A stretch of 64,000 nucleotides of DNA from Kiloniella spongiae (lineage in GTDB: Bacteria > Pseudomonadota > Alphaproteobacteria > Kiloniellales > Kiloniellaceae): NCBI RefSeq assembly GCF_001026905.1, contig NZ_LAQL01000002.1, positions 558,001 through 622,000 on the forward strand. The letters are read 5' to 3'. A program made the position numbers and the translations under genes. Under the pieces are notes generated by a model, which made no database searches, was not told the origin of the DNA, and saw only the letters and a list, made by a program, of their open reading frames with translations. Positions 1-9,579 of the stretch are shown here, piece after piece (within the stretch, counting starts at the first letter, position 1; each line of letters opens with the position of its first letter).

Positions 1-504
1 GGCCGCAACAACTTTCTTCAACTTTTTCATGATCATGCCACGCTTTAACTTTGAGATATGATCAACAAAAAGGACACCATCAAGGTGATCAATCTCATGC
101 TGGATACAGATAGCCAAAAGGCCATCAGCCTCAAGCTCGATCTTTTTCCCTGTTTCATCAAGATAGGTCATTTTTATCGCAGCAGGTCGTTCCACATCTG
201 CATACTGTTCAGGTAAAGACAAACACCCTTCCTGATAAACCGAATACTCGTCTGATTCCCACGTGACTTCTGGGTTTACCATACAATAGGGCTGATTTTC
301 TTCTTTATCATCACTAACATCGACAACAATAACCCGCTTGGTCACACCAACCTGACAGGCCGCAAGACCGATCCCTGGTGCTTTGTACATTGTCTCAAGC
401 ATACTCGTCAGCAGTTCACGAATTTCATCGTTCACTTCTTTAACTGGCTCACAAACGACTTTAAGAACCGGATCTGGGGCAATGACGATATCAAGAATAG
501 CCAT
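1..504 (-). CDS. def: Peptide deformylase, 3' end cut by window edge
   Basis: Removes the N-formyl group from new polypeptides in the cytosol, using a metal ion. Translating the minus strand from the ATG at 504 gives MAILDIVIAPDPVLK and then the three family motifs in order: GIGLAA (motif 1), EGCLS (motif 2, metal-binding Cys) and QHEIDHLDG (motif 3, HExxH metal ligands and catalytic Glu). All 168 visible codons are open and the gene leaves the window near its C-terminus, so only the tail is missing. It is divergent from rmuC with a 205-base gap. In many alphaproteobacteria def is followed by fmt, which would lie outside the window. The family call is very secure. Confidence 0.96.
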   Translation of the reverse strand, partial: MAILDIVIAPDPVLKVVCEPVKEVNDEIRELLTSMLETMYKAPGIGLAACQVGVTKRVIVVDVSDDKEENQPYCMVNPEVTWESDEYSVYQEGCLSLPEQYADVERPAAIKMTYLDETGKKIELEADGLLAICIQHEIDHLDGVLFVDHISKLKRGMIMKKLKKVVAA

Positions 505-709
505 GATTACTCGCTATTTTCACATATTAAAATTAACCTGCTGACGCCTCTACCACTGGAAACTTCAGCTCTTTTCTCTTAGGTATTGCCTCATAGCCGT
601 CAGGTCAAGCAAAGCCTTGATCAAAAACCTCTGCTGACGAAGCTATATAGCCCATGCTAGACTGAGACTAGAATCGCAAAATGTTCTTTTACACTCAATT
701 GGATAACCT

Positions 710-2206
710 ATGGATCTCACTGTTCTCTTGACTGGCGGCACCGCTGGTTTCGGTATAGCACTTATCATCGGCCTGCTTATCAACCTTAAAACAAGAAGTC
801 AGGCGGCCGAGTTAAGCGCATTAAACCAAAGCTTGGATAGCCGAAAACAGGAACTATCCCAAGAGCTGGGAAAACAGCAAGCTGAGTATATTAAGTTACG
901 CACAGAGCGCGAAGAAATACATGAAGCCTATACAGATGCAGCGACCCGTGCCGCCACGGAAGAACAAAGAGCATCACGTATTCCGGAACTAATCGATCAA
1001 GTCAAAACCCTTGAGCAGGATAATCTGGATTTACGAAATCTCTTGGCACGTCAAGAAAGTGAAAAAACAGAAATGCGGACCACACTCAACAAAGAGCGTG
1101 AAGCACAAGTTGAGAAGTTACAAATTCTGGACGAAGCCCGCGTAAAGCTGACAGAACAGTTTGAAAATCTTGCGAACCGCATCCTGGACGAAAAATCACA
1201 GAAATTTACCGAGCAAAACAAAAAAGGGCTGGAAACGCTTTTAAATCCTTTAAGAGAAAACATTCAGGGCTTCCAGAAACGTGTTGAAGAAACCTATGAC
1301 AAGGAATCAAAAGAACGATTTTCTCTCCATAAAGAAGTGCAAAGGCTGGCCGATCTAAACAAGCAGGTCAGTGAAGACACCAATAACCTGACCAAAGCAC
1401 TCAAAGGACAAAGCCAAACTCAAGGAGCCTGGGGAGAAATGATCCTGGAAATGGTTCTTGAGAAATCCGGTTTGAGTAAAGGACGGGAATACGACGTTCA
1501 ACAATCCATGAACACCGAAGAAGGTAAGCGTTATCGTCCAGATGTTGTTGTTCACCTCCCCAATGGCAAGGATATTGTTATTGATTCAAAAGTATCCCTG
1601 ACCGCCTATGAGCGCTTTCATTCTACAGAAGAAGAAGACCAAAAGAATATTGCCCTTTCCGAACATGTCATCTCTATCCAGAACCACGTGAAAGACCTTT
1701 CTCAAAAATCCTATCACGAGCTGGAAAGTATTCGTTCGCTGGATTACGTCCTACTCTTTATGCCAATCGAAGGAGCCTTTAGTGTTGCTGTTCAAAGTCA
1801 ACCTAATCTTGTGGGGCAAGCACTGGAGAAAAATGTTGTTCTTGTAACCCCTTCAACACTATTACTCGCTTTGAGAACCGTTGAAAACATATGGCGTTAC
1901 GAAGACCAAAATCAGAATGCCCAGGAAATAGCGAAACGTGCCGGACAATTGTTTGATAAGTTTGTCGGGTTCACCGAAGATCTTGAAAAAGTTGGTAAGT
2001 TTTTGAATAGCGCTCAGAAAAGTCACGACGCAGCATTCAACAAACTTAAAACAGGCAGTGGAAATCTGATCGGACGTGTCAGCAAGCTACAAAAGATGGG
2101 TGCTAAAACCAGTAAAACTCTGCCAGAAAGCCTGACAGAGTTTTTGGATAGTGATGAGACAGATGAATCTCAGAATGAAGAATCGACTCTCATTTCTGAC
2201 AAGTAA
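710..2206 (+). CDS. rmuC: DNA recombination protein RmuC
   Basis: A 498-residue RmuC-family protein. RmuC limits inversions at short inverted repeats and has a predicted nuclease-like core; its exact reaction is unsettled. A hydrophobic segment at residues 5-25 suggests a membrane anchor. It is followed by a long coiled coil (about 30-230, rich in Glu, Lys and Gln) and the conserved core with QGAWGE near 238-243 and RPDVVVHLPNGKDIVIDSKV near 266-285, the family signature. The acidic Ser/Glu-rich tail (about 475-498) is typical. It converges on the DUF4139 gene with only 18 bases between the stops, so no separate terminator fits there. Confidence 0.93.
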   Translation: MDLTVLLTGGTAGFGIALIIGLLINLKTRSQAAELSALNQSLDSRKQELSQELGKQQAEYIKLRTEREEIHEAYTDAATRAATEEQRASRIPELIDQVKTLEQDNLDLRNLLARQESEKTEMRTTLNKEREAQVEKLQILDEARVKLTEQFENLANRILDEKSQKFTEQNKKGLETLLNPLRENIQGFQKRVEETYDKESKERFSLHKEVQRLADLNKQVSEDTNNLTKALKGQSQTQGAWGEMILEMVLEKSGLSKGREYDVQQSMNTEEGKRYRPDVVVHLPNGKDIVIDSKVSLTAYERFHSTEEEDQKNIALSEHVISIQNHVKDLSQKSYHELESIRSLDYVLLFMPIEGAFSVAVQSQPNLVGQALEKNVVLVTPSTLLLALRTVENIWRYEDQNQNAQEIAKRAGQLFDKFVGFTEDLEKVGKFLNSAQKSHDAAFNKLKTGSGNLIGRVSKLQKMGAKTSKTLPESLTEFLDSDETDESQNEESTLISDK

Positions 2207-2224
2207 ATGAACTCACCATCAAAA

Positions 2225-3691
2225 CTATTCATTGGAAACCCTGAGTTTGTAGTCAAAAGAGACTTTGCCTTCAGCGGGAATATTCAACGTCCAGATAACC
2301 TTGTTCGCTGATTTTTTCTCGTGCTTAAGGCTTTCGTGCAGAATCTTCCAGTTTCTAGGCATATTCCCGATAACATCCACAGATACGGCTTTGTTACCGC
2401 TGTTTCTTAAAGTAATTTCCTGCGTAAGCTGATAGCTGTTTCGGGAAATATTTTCATACGAAAGCTGTTTCCCGCGTCCTGTCACTTGATTGGCAGTACC
2501 AATAACCAGTTCAACTTCTTCGCCTTTCGGAACCGCCCGCATGTGCTCTTCACCCATGAAAATGGATGAATTTGCATCTTTAACTTGCTGATAGACACGG
2601 ATTGTCCCGCCGGGAAGTGGTTGGCCAAGACCTTTACTTTCGGTGTTTTCAGTTTTCAGGACAATATCCGCCTGTTGACGACCAGTTTCGTCGGCACCTG
2701 GGTAGGGTTGAATCAACTGTTGAAAGCGATAGCGTTTTTCAATTTCAACAGCATCATTTTCAAGCAATGTCACCTGCTTGGTTTCGACGCCACCAATATT
2801 GATTTTGCCTGGCAAGCGATAAACATCTCTATCCGCTACAGACTGTCGTTGAGGCATCGCAGCTTTGGCATGCATCATGTCGCTTTCGGCCCCCATCATC
2901 GCTATCCGTGGTGCTGGTGCAGCCTGAACACGCTTAACATTACCCGCAACAAGTCGAACATCAGCATCAACAAATTCCACACCAGTCTGGTTTGTCAAAG
3001 TCGCCATTGCTTTTAATGATAATTTCTCACCATTGGGATCTAGATCTGCAACGTAAGTAACTCGCCAATCCAAACCACCCGTCAGATAAGTCAGTTTAAG
3101 GTCTTTGTTGCCTTCTTTTGCACTATCGACAACAGCGAGTAGGGTCGGTCCCGCCCTCAACCCTTCCGGAATTTCATCATAAACAAGCCGCCCGGAAACA
3201 CCGGTTTCAATTTTATCCTCAACTCTAAGAACCACGCCTTCACGAACAGCGAGAACATCGGCTTTGAGTTCACGATCTTCACCTGTCTTCGGATTGCTAC
3301 GTATCAGGGTCACCGTTTTACCAAGAGAAGCTTCAAGCAATCGTTGCGGAGAAAGGACCTGTTGATCGAGACGTTGCTCTCGAACGCGCAAACCTTCTCC
3401 CGCGATGAAAAGACTATCAAGTAGAAGGTGAGGACTGACATCTTCCAGCGCCAAAGTACTACCACCTGCTGACAACTTACTGCGCCGCGTCTGGCTGACT
3501 TGCCCTAAATTATTACTATAGAAAACCAACTCGGTAGATTGATTGGCATCAGCACCAATTGGAATTTCCTGAGCATTCGCAACCGCCAAAGCACCAAAAG
3601 CTACCCCTCCAAACATTGCTCCTGTAACAATTAGAGCCAAATTTGGTCTTTTTATTGCTTTTAAATCCTGTGCCATGTCTTCATGTTCCAT
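2225..3691 (-). CDS. DUF4139 domain protein, probably exported
   Basis: A 488-residue protein with an N-terminal hydrophobic stretch (about 19-38) ending ANAQ, which looks like a signal peptide or anchor, followed by a mainly beta domain typical of DUF4139 proteins (TGGLDWRVTYVADL, LTNQTGVEFVDADVRLVAG, and a C-terminal IPAEGKVSFDYKLRVS). The molecular function of the family is not established. A low-complexity Met/Ala/Gln-rich segment (about 265-285) links two halves. Two starts are possible, 3691 (ATG, MEHEDMAQ) and 3676 (ATG, MAQDLK); neither has a clear ribosome site. It may be a cell-surface or periplasmic protein, but this is inference. Confidence 0.8.
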   Translation of the reverse strand: MEHEDMAQDLKAIKRPNLALIVTGAMFGGVAFGALAVANAQEIPIGADANQSTELVFYSNNLGQVSQTRRSKLSAGGSTLALEDVSPHLLLDSLFIAGEGLRVREQRLDQQVLSPQRLLEASLGKTVTLIRSNPKTGEDRELKADVLAVREGVVLRVEDKIETGVSGRLVYDEIPEGLRAGPTLLAVVDSAKEGNKDLKLTYLTGGLDWRVTYVADLDPNGEKLSLKAMATLTNQTGVEFVDADVRLVAGNVKRVQAAPAPRIAMMGAESDMMHAKAAMPQRQSVADRDVYRLPGKINIGGVETKQVTLLENDAVEIEKRYRFQQLIQPYPGADETGRQQADIVLKTENTESKGLGQPLPGGTIRVYQQVKDANSSIFMGEEHMRAVPKGEEVELVIGTANQVTGRGKQLSYENISRNSYQLTQEITLRNSGNKAVSVDVIGNMPRNWKILHESLKHEKKSANKVIWTLNIPAEGKVSFDYKLRVSNE

Positions 3692-3776
3692 TATTGAGTT
3701 TTGATGCCAAACTATTCTAAAGTATTAAGAATTAAATAGAGCAAAAGAATGTCAGTATTAAGACGATTGGTTACGA

Positions 3777-4343
3777 CTACCGATATCTCAACCCAGCTGC
3801 AAATTGATTAAAATCTGTGCTGCTGTAACGTGAAGCACCACAATCATACCCCATTAAAAAGCCAGTCGGATGTCCTGAATCAATATAATTTGCAGCGACG
3901 ACACCTTTGACCGCCTGCATAAAGACCCAGCAATCATCACCATCGTTATTTTTCAACTCAGTAAAATAGAAACGTCCATGACGATTTGTTGTTTCTTGAA
4001 TATCCGATACGCTCAGAGAAGGGCTATGTTTACCAAAGCTATCCCATTCACTTAGGTGTTTTGAAAACTCGTTTTCATCAACTTTGATGCGATAGTGTCG
4101 GGCAAAACCGGCTTTCGTGACAAATACCGTGCCATCATCCCAGCTCCATTGCTCTTGGCGTGTACCTGAATGAGAGACTCTTCTCGTCAAAACATCGGTT
4201 GGTTTTGAAAAGTTCCAATCAAGTACGGTTTCTGATTTAGGAACCGCCTCCCAATCACTCCAGTAATCTTTGTTACCAGTAGTTTGGCAAGCAGCAAGAA
4301 CGAGCAGCGAAGCTGTTGACAGAGATAACGCAACCTTAGACAT
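3777..4343 (-). CDS. Predicted lipoprotein of unknown function
   Basis: Starting at the ATG at 4343 gives a 188-residue protein with a classic lipoprotein signal: MSKVALSLSTASLLVLAAC, with lipobox LAAC and Cys19 as the acylated residue. The mature part is hydrophilic, with several Trp residues (YWSDWEAV, QEQWSWDDG) and three further cysteines. I do not recognise a domain. An upstream in-frame ATG at 4355 would put MWGN before the signal and is less likely. The gene lies between the DUF4139 gene and recR on the same strand but with gaps of 85 and 118 bases, so it is probably transcribed on its own. Confidence 0.75.
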   Translation of the reverse strand: MSKVALSLSTASLLVLAACQTTGNKDYWSDWEAVPKSETVLDWNFSKPTDVLTRRVSHSGTRQEQWSWDDGTVFVTKAGFARHYRIKVDENEFSKHLSEWDSFGKHSPSLSVSDIQETTNRHGRFYFTELKNNDGDDCWVFMQAVKGVVAANYIDSGHPTGFLMGYDCGASRYSSTDFNQFAAGLRYR

Positions 4344-4461
4344 ATTTCCCCACAAATATAACGTAATAGATAAATTCCGGCATCTATTTCGTAATGAGAA
4401 TGATGGCTGCTTGCAATCACTAATTGTGATTAAAAATGAATGTTTTGTTACTTCAAATAGC

Positions 4462-5058
4462 TTAATTCGTTGGTCTTCGGGCTTTCAATGCCGCAGTAAG
4501 AGTTCCATCGTCCAGATAATCCAAACTTCCCCCGACAGGAACACCGTGGGCCAATTTAGAGACATCAACTTCGTATCCCGTCAAACATTCTGTGAGATAA
4601 TGCCCTGTCGTTTGTCCATCCACTGTCGCACTTAGAGCAAGAATAATTTCCTGCACATGTGTTTCGCCAGCTCGATCCAACAATTGATTAACATTCAACT
4701 GGGCTGGGCCTCGCCCATCAAGCGCTGATAAGGTACCACCCAGTACATGATATAGCCCTTTAAAAGCGCCGCTTCGCTCCAAAGCCCAAAGATCTCCAAC
4801 CTCTTCAACAACGCAGATCTTACTGTGATCTCTCTTCGGGCTCTGACAAATAGCGCAGGGATTTTCAGTATCGAGATTTCCACATGTTGGACAGTTCACA
4901 ATGCTGGCTGCTGCATCAGTCATTGCTTTGGCAAGCGGCAGCATCAGACTTTCGCGCTTTTTCATTAAAAAAAGCACAGCCCTTCGCGCCGACCGAGGGC
5001 CTAGCCCAGGTAAGCGCGAAAGAAGTTGTGTCAGACGGTCAATCTCGGTTTTAGCCAT
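4462..5058 (-). CDS. recR: Recombination mediator RecR
   Basis: A 198-residue protein, the usual RecR length. It acts with RecF/RecO to load RecA on gapped DNA. Visible parts: a helix-hairpin-helix ([12 protein letters not shown], about 16-27), a zinc finger with Cys56, Cys59, Cys68 and Cys71 (CPTCG and CAIC), and a Toprim domain starting at [14 protein letters not shown] with [12 protein letters not shown] after it. It is last in the dnaX-ybaB-recR operon, nine bases after ybaB, an order conserved in many bacteria. The ATG at 5058 is the only sensible start. Confidence 0.97.
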   Translation of the reverse strand: MAKTEIDRLTQLLSRLPGLGPRSARRAVLFLMKKRESLMLPLAKAMTDAAASIVNCPTCGNLDTENPCAICQSPKRDHSKICVVEEVGDLWALERSGAFKGLYHVLGGTLSALDGRGPAQLNVNQLLDRAGETHVQEIILALSATVDGQTTGHYLTECLTGYEVDVSKLAHGVPVGGSLDYLDDGTLTAALKARRPTN

Positions 5059-5067
5059 GCATGTGAC

Positions 5068-5391
5068 CTAGAAAGGCAACTTCATGCCGGCAGGAAGATT
5101 AAGACCACCGGTCACGTCCTGCATTTTTTCCTGTGTTGTCGCCTCGACTTTTGAACTTGCGTCGTTCACAGCAGCCATGATCAAATCTTCAAGGACTTCA
5201 ACATCATCAGCATTAATCAGTGATGGATCAATTTTGATCGAACGCAAGTTGTACTTGCCGCTCATAACCACTTTGACCATACCAGCACCGGCAGCACCTT
5301 CGATTTCCAAGTCAGCCAAAGCTTCTTGCATTTCCGCCATTTTGCTCTGCATCTGCTGAGCTTGCTTCATTAAGCCGGCCAGATTTTTCAT
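5068..5391 (-). CDS. ybaB: YbaB/EbfC nucleoid-associated protein
   Basis: A 107-residue DNA-binding protein of the YbaB/EbfC family, which form dimers that coat DNA. The N-terminal helix [20 protein letters not shown], the central beta strands around [18 protein letters not shown], and the Gly/Met-rich tail [13 protein letters not shown] are all characteristic. Its ATG shares one base with the dnaX stop (5391), so the two are translationally coupled, and recR follows nine bases later. Residues 31-40 hold the family GAAGAGMV segment. There is no sign of any defect. Confidence 0.96.
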   Translation of the reverse strand: MKNLAGLMKQAQQMQSKMAEMQEALADLEIEGAAGAGMVKVVMSGKYNLRSIKIDPSLINADDVEVLEDLIMAAVNDASSKVEATTQEKMQDVTGGLNLPAGMKLPF

Positions 5392-7298
5392 CAGATTTCA
5401 TCTCCGTTATTAAGCCGTTGTAGCAACTCCGCATCATCAAGATCCGGATCTTCCATATCTGGGTCCATGATTTGATCAATCAAGGACTTTTCATCAACGC
5501 CTTCTACTACATAGTTATCAGGCATCAAGCCTTTTCGGCTGATTAGTTTTGTCCCCGGGAATAATTTGAGAACAGATAAAACAAGCGGGTCTTGCATTGC
5601 TTTATCATCAAGCGCCTGATTGATCTGTTTTTCCTGCGCCCGAATGGTATCGACACCGTCTTTTACCGTCTCGGTAACTTTCCACTTCTTTCCTGTCCAC
5701 TCACTCAGATGACGTTGGATTTTTGCGGATAGGTCACGCGGCGCATTCTCTGCGGGTTTGTATTCTATTTCGCCCGGGCTAAAGCGAATCAGATGTACAT
5801 CATTTCCAAGATAAGCGGACAAAATTCTCTCGCCTTGATCCCGAGCCAGATTAATCACATCCCGGAAGGTTTGCGGCGATGCGTAAACCTCTTCTTCAAA
5901 TCCCACGTCGGGGGAAGTATTATCCACGACCAACTCTGGTTTTGTCGTGGCACTGGATGAAACAGTAACATCGGTATCAACGGCGACAGCCTGACCACCA
6001 CGTGCTATTCCGCGAGCAGATGTTTGTGGACCTGTTGTTATTCTTGCACCTTCACCGCCAGCTCTATTTTGGACGCCGCCAGCAGGGGCGTTACCCGCTG
6101 GAGCGTCCTGGAGCTTTTTTATGAGATCCCCCGGTGTGGGAAGATTACTCGCATAAGCCAGACGGATAATAACCATTTCGGTTGCCTGTAATGGGTGAGG
6201 CGCAATTTGAATTTCGCCCAATCCTTTCAGCAACATTTGCCAGGTTCGCGCAAGTAGCGGCATAGAGAGCTTTGTACACATCTCGCCACCCCGAACTCTT
6301 TCGGCTTCGGGGATCCCCGGCGCTTCCAAAGTTTGGGGAACCAGCTTGGCACGGGTTAGTAGATGACTCAATTCCAAAAGATCCTTCATCACAACAAGAG
6401 GTTCTGCACCACCGTTGTAGAGATCGGACAAGATGTTCAAAGATTCCGGACAGTCACCCTGCATTAAAGCATCATAAAGATCGAAAATTCGAGTTCGATC
6501 CGCCATACCAAGCATATGACGGATCGGTTCGCTCTCTATCTTTTCGCCGCCGCCCAAGGCAATCGACTGATCAAGAAGTGACAGGCCATCACGCGCAGAC
6601 CCATCGGCCGCGCGAGCAAGAAGGCCAATAGCTTCGTCCTCAAATTCGATTTTCTCTTTACCAAGGATCATGGTGAAAAGTTTGATGAGTTCCTCATGTT
6701 CCAACCGTCTGAGATCAAAACGCTGACAACGGGAGAGAACCGTTACCGGGACTTTGCGAATTTCGGTCGTCGCGAAAATAAAAACCACATGCTCCGGCGG
6801 TTCTTCCAGTGTTTTCAACAGTGCATTAAAGGCACTGTTGGAAAGCATATGAACTTCATCAATGATATATACTTTCTTACGGGCGGAGACCGGGCGGTAG
6901 CGCACAGATTCGATCAGCTCTCGAATGTCACCAACACCAGTACGGCTCGCCGCATCCATTTCCATAACATCGACATGACGATCCTGGGCAATAGATGTAC
7001 AGCTCTCGCACACACCGCAGGGATCAGCTGTGGGGCCACCTTGCCCATCGACACCGATACAGTTCAGCGCTTTGGCAATAATACGGGCAGATGTTGTCTT
7101 CCCCACCCCACGGACCCCCGTCAAAATGAAGGCATGGGCCAAACGATCTGTATCAATTGCATTTGTTATCGTTTGAACAAGTGCGTCTTGCCCATAAAGA
7201 TCACTGAAAGAGGCAGGTCGATACTTTCGCGCCAAGACCTGATAAGCCGCGCTGGATTCGCTTTCCGAGTCTGCTTGTTCTGTAGAAATATCGTTCAT
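5391..7298 (-). CDS. dnaX: DNA polymerase III subunits gamma/tau
   Basis: A 635-residue clamp-loader ATPase. The P-loop is GVRGVGKTT (61-69), zinc ligands are Cys80, Cys94, Cys97 and Cys100, Walker B is IIDEVHML (145-152), and the sensor/SRC element is LSRCQRF (about 188-194). The N-terminal 370 residues are highly conserved. A Gly/Ala/Pro-rich linker (about 395-450) and a divergent C-terminal tau domain follow, as in full-length tau proteins. I did not find an obvious frameshift site for making gamma. It heads the dnaX-ybaB-recR operon; the ATG at 7298 gives a normal N-terminus with [16 protein letters not shown] at 22-37. Confidence 0.97.
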   Translation of the reverse strand: MNDISTEQADSESESSAAYQVLARKYRPASFSDLYGQDALVQTITNAIDTDRLAHAFILTGVRGVGKTTSARIIAKALNCIGVDGQGGPTADPCGVCESCTSIAQDRHVDVMEMDAASRTGVGDIRELIESVRYRPVSARKKVYIIDEVHMLSNSAFNALLKTLEEPPEHVVFIFATTEIRKVPVTVLSRCQRFDLRRLEHEELIKLFTMILGKEKIEFEDEAIGLLARAADGSARDGLSLLDQSIALGGGEKIESEPIRHMLGMADRTRIFDLYDALMQGDCPESLNILSDLYNGGAEPLVVMKDLLELSHLLTRAKLVPQTLEAPGIPEAERVRGGEMCTKLSMPLLARTWQMLLKGLGEIQIAPHPLQATEMVIIRLAYASNLPTPGDLIKKLQDAPAGNAPAGGVQNRAGGEGARITTGPQTSARGIARGGQAVAVDTDVTVSSSATTKPELVVDNTSPDVGFEEEVYASPQTFRDVINLARDQGERILSAYLGNDVHLIRFSPGEIEYKPAENAPRDLSAKIQRHLSEWTGKKWKVTETVKDGVDTIRAQEKQINQALDDKAMQDPLVLSVLKLFPGTKLISRKGLMPDNYVVEGVDEKSLIDQIMDPDMEDPDLDDAELLQRLNNGDEI

Positions 7299-7396
7299 AC
7301 TACTGCTAGAGTTGTCTCATTTAACCCCACTTTACCCCATTGAAGCATCAAGGCAATCATCCACAGTAAAGTTCTTGAAAAAGAGAAGAGCAGACA

Positions 7397-7421
7397 CAAA
7401 AAAACGAGCTAGAAGCTCGTT
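7397..7421 (-). terminator. Rho-independent terminator of the SRP RNA
   Basis: Read on the minus strand, ACGAGCT and AGCTCGT form a stem around a short TCT-type loop, followed directly by a run of seven T. It sits about 30 bases after the SRP RNA 3' end and about 100 bases before the dnaX start. It therefore separates the RNA gene from the dnaX operon, which must have its own promoter in 7299-7396. Confidence 0.85.
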
Positions 7422-7449
7422 ATTACAGTAACTTATCATGAACACAATA

Positions 7450-7550
7450 GGTGAGAGGCTGAACCACGACCCGCGGCAAACTCGTTACGGCTGCTTCCTT
7501 CCGGATCTGACCGGGTTGGCGAGCGCTACGCCCATAGCCAACCTCTCGCC
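7450..7550 (-). ncRNA. ffs: Small signal recognition particle RNA (4.5S type)
   Basis: The minus strand contains the invariant SRP RNA domain IV core (GGTCAGATCCGGAAGGAAG, then CAGCC). The ends close into a helix: GGCGAGAGG at the 5' end pairs with CCTCTCACC at the 3' end with a single mismatch, giving an RNA of about 101 bases. It binds Ffh to deliver membrane proteins to FtsY. A promoter lies immediately upstream and a T-run terminator about 30 bases downstream, so it is a self-contained unit. The exact 5' end may extend a few bases to 7553. Confidence 0.95.
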
Positions 7551-7553
7551 CCC

Positions 7554-7582
7554 TATATCGGACTTCTCTGCCTCGAACGCAA
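7554..7582 (-). promoter_or_regulatory. Predicted promoter of the SRP RNA
   Basis: On the minus strand TTGCGT and GATATA are separated by exactly 17 bases, and the second box ends four bases before the RNA helix begins. This fits a housekeeping sigma promoter for a stable RNA. The assignment rests on spacing and position only. Confidence 0.6.
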
Positions 7583-7656
7583 GCCCTTTTGCAGGAAATT
7601 AATTTTCACACGCTCTAAATGTTTACAGATCGGCTTCTCTGGTACACCCTCTGACC

Positions 7657-8565
7657 ATGACCACAAAATTACATATTTATACCTCATCCAAACTTGATCG
7701 TGCAGCTCACTTGCGCGTTCATCCCGACACGCTACAAAGTTATCGTAATTCACCAGACAGCCTTGTTACCATCGTTTGGCGACATATGGGCCTGTTTTCA
7801 TCTCAAGATAACATTAATCCCCTCTTTATCTCTGCCAGCGATGCCGGAGAAATTTTTGAGCTTGCAGAGGAAGTTGTTTTCCTCGGCCTGCAAAACGACA
7901 AGCCAATCCTCGCCGCGATGCTACCCAACAGCGAAACGGCACCGGAACTTTCACAAGGGACATTCCTTGATCTTCGGGATCACTGGTCCCTATTAAATCA
8001 TGATGATGCCGCCATCATGGCTTATGCACGCGGGCTAAGTCATTGGCACAAACATCATCGTTTTTGTGGACATTGCGGGAATCCGACCCGTGCCACAGAA
8101 GGTGGGCACGTTCTGGAATGTACGGGTAGTAACTGTGGCAAACTACACTATCCTCGCACGGATCCCGCCGTGATTATGCGTGTTACCGATGGCGACTGGT
8201 GCTTGTTAGCGCGCAATGCAGGCTGGCGCCCGGGAGGTCACTCTGTTCTGGCTGGCTTCCTTGAAATAGGTGAAAGTCTGGAACAGACCGTTATCAGGGA
8301 AGTCAAAGAAGAAGTTGGAATCACTGTTGAAAACGTCCGTTATCATTCTTCCCAACCTTGGCCTTTCCCAGCTTCGTTAATGGTTGGTTTTACCGCAGAA
8401 GGCTCACGCCACGACCCGCTGGTTCTGGATTCAAATGAAATTGAAGCAGCCAGATGGTTTCACCGCGATGAACTACTTGCCTCACCGGAAGACGAAACCT
8501 TTAACCTTCCACGTAAAGACTCTATTTCCCGAGTTCTTGTCGATGATTGGCTGAAAGAGAAATAA
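7657..8565 (+). CDS. nudC: NAD(+) diphosphatase / NAD-cap decapping Nudix enzyme
   Basis: A 302-residue Nudix hydrolase of the NudC group, which cleaves NAD(H) to NMN and AMP and can remove NAD caps from RNA. Zinc ligands are Cys137, Cys140, Cys155 and Cys160 (CGHC and CTGSNC). The Nudix box at 200-222 reads GFLEIGE followed by REVKEEVG, with all catalytic Glu present. The NudC-specific signature SQPWPFPAS follows at 232-240. The N-terminal domain (1-100) is the variable NudC-N region. It is a single gene, followed by a strong terminator, and converges on pheA. Confidence 0.96.
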   Translation: MTTKLHIYTSSKLDRAAHLRVHPDTLQSYRNSPDSLVTIVWRHMGLFSSQDNINPLFISASDAGEIFELAEEVVFLGLQNDKPILAAMLPNSETAPELSQGTFLDLRDHWSLLNHDDAAIMAYARGLSHWHKHHRFCGHCGNPTRATEGGHVLECTGSNCGKLHYPRTDPAVIMRVTDGDWCLLARNAGWRPGGHSVLAGFLEIGESLEQTVIREVKEEVGITVENVRYHSSQPWPFPASLMVGFTAEGSRHDPLVLDSNEIEAARWFHRDELLASPEDETFNLPRKDSISRVLVDDWLKEK

Positions 8566-8578
8566 TCTTTATTCATGT

Positions 8579-8612
8579 AAAAAAGCTGGGCAACAAACCC
8601 AGCTTTTCTTTT
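8579..8612. terminator. Terminator between nudC and pheA
   Basis: AAAAGCTGGG and CCCAGCTTTT form a ten-base-pair stem around CAACAAA. T-rich sequence follows on the plus strand and the stem starts with A on the other side, so it can serve the convergent nudC (plus) and pheA (minus) transcripts. Confidence 0.85.
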
Positions 8613-8641
8613 GTTTTTTTGCCGTCACAAGGCTTTTAATA

Positions 8642-9490
8642 TCAAGATGGTGTCCTGAAAGAATTAGCAGGATAAACACCCAGTATTTTAACTTCTTTCG
8701 AGAAAAAGCTCAGCTCTTCAAGCGCCAGTCGCACCAGGCGCTCGGAAGGATGGCCTTCCACATCAGCATAGAACTGCGCTACTGAAAAACTTCCATCCGT
8801 GATATAGCTTTCAAGCTTGGTAATATTCACACCATTTGTCGCAAAGCCCCCAAGAGCTTTGTAAAGTGCTGCCGGAACAGACCGTACTTTAAAAACGAAA
8901 GTCGTGACAACCATACCGTCTTTGGGATCGGGATCAATCGGATCCCGCGCCATAATCAAAAAGCGAGTGGTGTTATCTGCGTTATCGTTTACATCCGTGC
9001 CCAATGTTTCAAGGCCGTATATTTCGCCAGCCATAGAGGTTGCGATAGCACCGACATCCTTGTTGTTCCACAAAGAAACTTGCTCGGCAGCACCAGCCGT
9101 ATCTGCCGCAACAATTGGTTCTATATCGTGCTCTCGTAAAAACTCACGACACTGAGCAAGAGCCTGAACATGGGAATGAACCTGACTTAACCCTTCCAGG
9201 GTCGCACCTTTTGGGGCGAGCAGTTGATGTTCAATTTTCTGATAATGCTCACCAATGATGTGCAACCCCGATTCTGGCATCAGATGATGGTTATCAGCCA
9301 CACGCCCCGCACTGGAATTTTCAATCGGGATCATTGCAAGGCGGGCTTTGCCATTCCGAACTGCTGCAAAGGTGTCCTCAAATGAATAGCAGGGCAGTGT
9401 TTCCATGTCTGGAAATACCGCTCGACAAGCTATGTCAGAGTTTGCACCTTTGACGCCCTGAAAGGCGATCAGATTATCAGCTTCGGTCAT
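8642..9490 (-). CDS. pheA: Prephenate dehydratase
   Basis: A 282-residue monofunctional prephenate dehydratase for phenylalanine synthesis, converting prephenate to phenylpyruvate. The catalytic domain (about 5-185) has IPIENSSAG (54-62) and the active-site NTTRFLIM (173-180), where Thr-Arg-Phe is the conserved TRF. A C-terminal ACT domain (about 195-270) carries GVNITKLESYITDGS; the ESRP phenylalanine site of enterobacterial enzymes is ESYI here, a form I associate with alphaproteobacteria. There is no chorismate mutase domain. kdsB lies upstream on the same strand, 89 bases away, so the two may be co-transcribed. Confidence 0.95.
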   Translation of the reverse strand: MTEADNLIAFQGVKGANSDIACRAVFPDMETLPCYSFEDTFAAVRNGKARLAMIPIENSSAGRVADNHHLMPESGLHIIGEHYQKIEHQLLAPKGATLEGLSQVHSHVQALAQCREFLREHDIEPIVAADTAGAAEQVSLWNNKDVGAIATSMAGEIYGLETLGTDVNDNADNTTRFLIMARDPIDPDPKDGMVVTTFVFKVRSVPAALYKALGGFATNGVNITKLESYITDGSFSVAQFYADVEGHPSERLVRLALEELSFFSKEVKILGVYPANSFRTPS

Positions 9491-9537
9491 TGGTTTAGGC
9501 CTTAATTATATTGTTAATCGTTTTGGGTCTCTCATTT

Positions 9538-9573
9538 CAATTTGGCCATTTGAATCTGGCCATTTAAATTTGA
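9538..9573. repeat. Short tandem repeat between kdsB and pheA
   Basis: About two and a half copies of a 14-base unit: TTTGGCCATTTGAA, TCTGGCCATTTAAA, then TTTG. It lies in the 89-base spacer between kdsB and pheA. It has no recognised function and may simply be slippage. Confidence 0.6.
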
Positions 9574-9579
9574 AAAACC

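Noticed and set aside
2585..3016. Open plus-strand frames opposite the DUF4139 gene
   Set aside because: Shadows of the real minus-strand coding; the products resemble no protein family.
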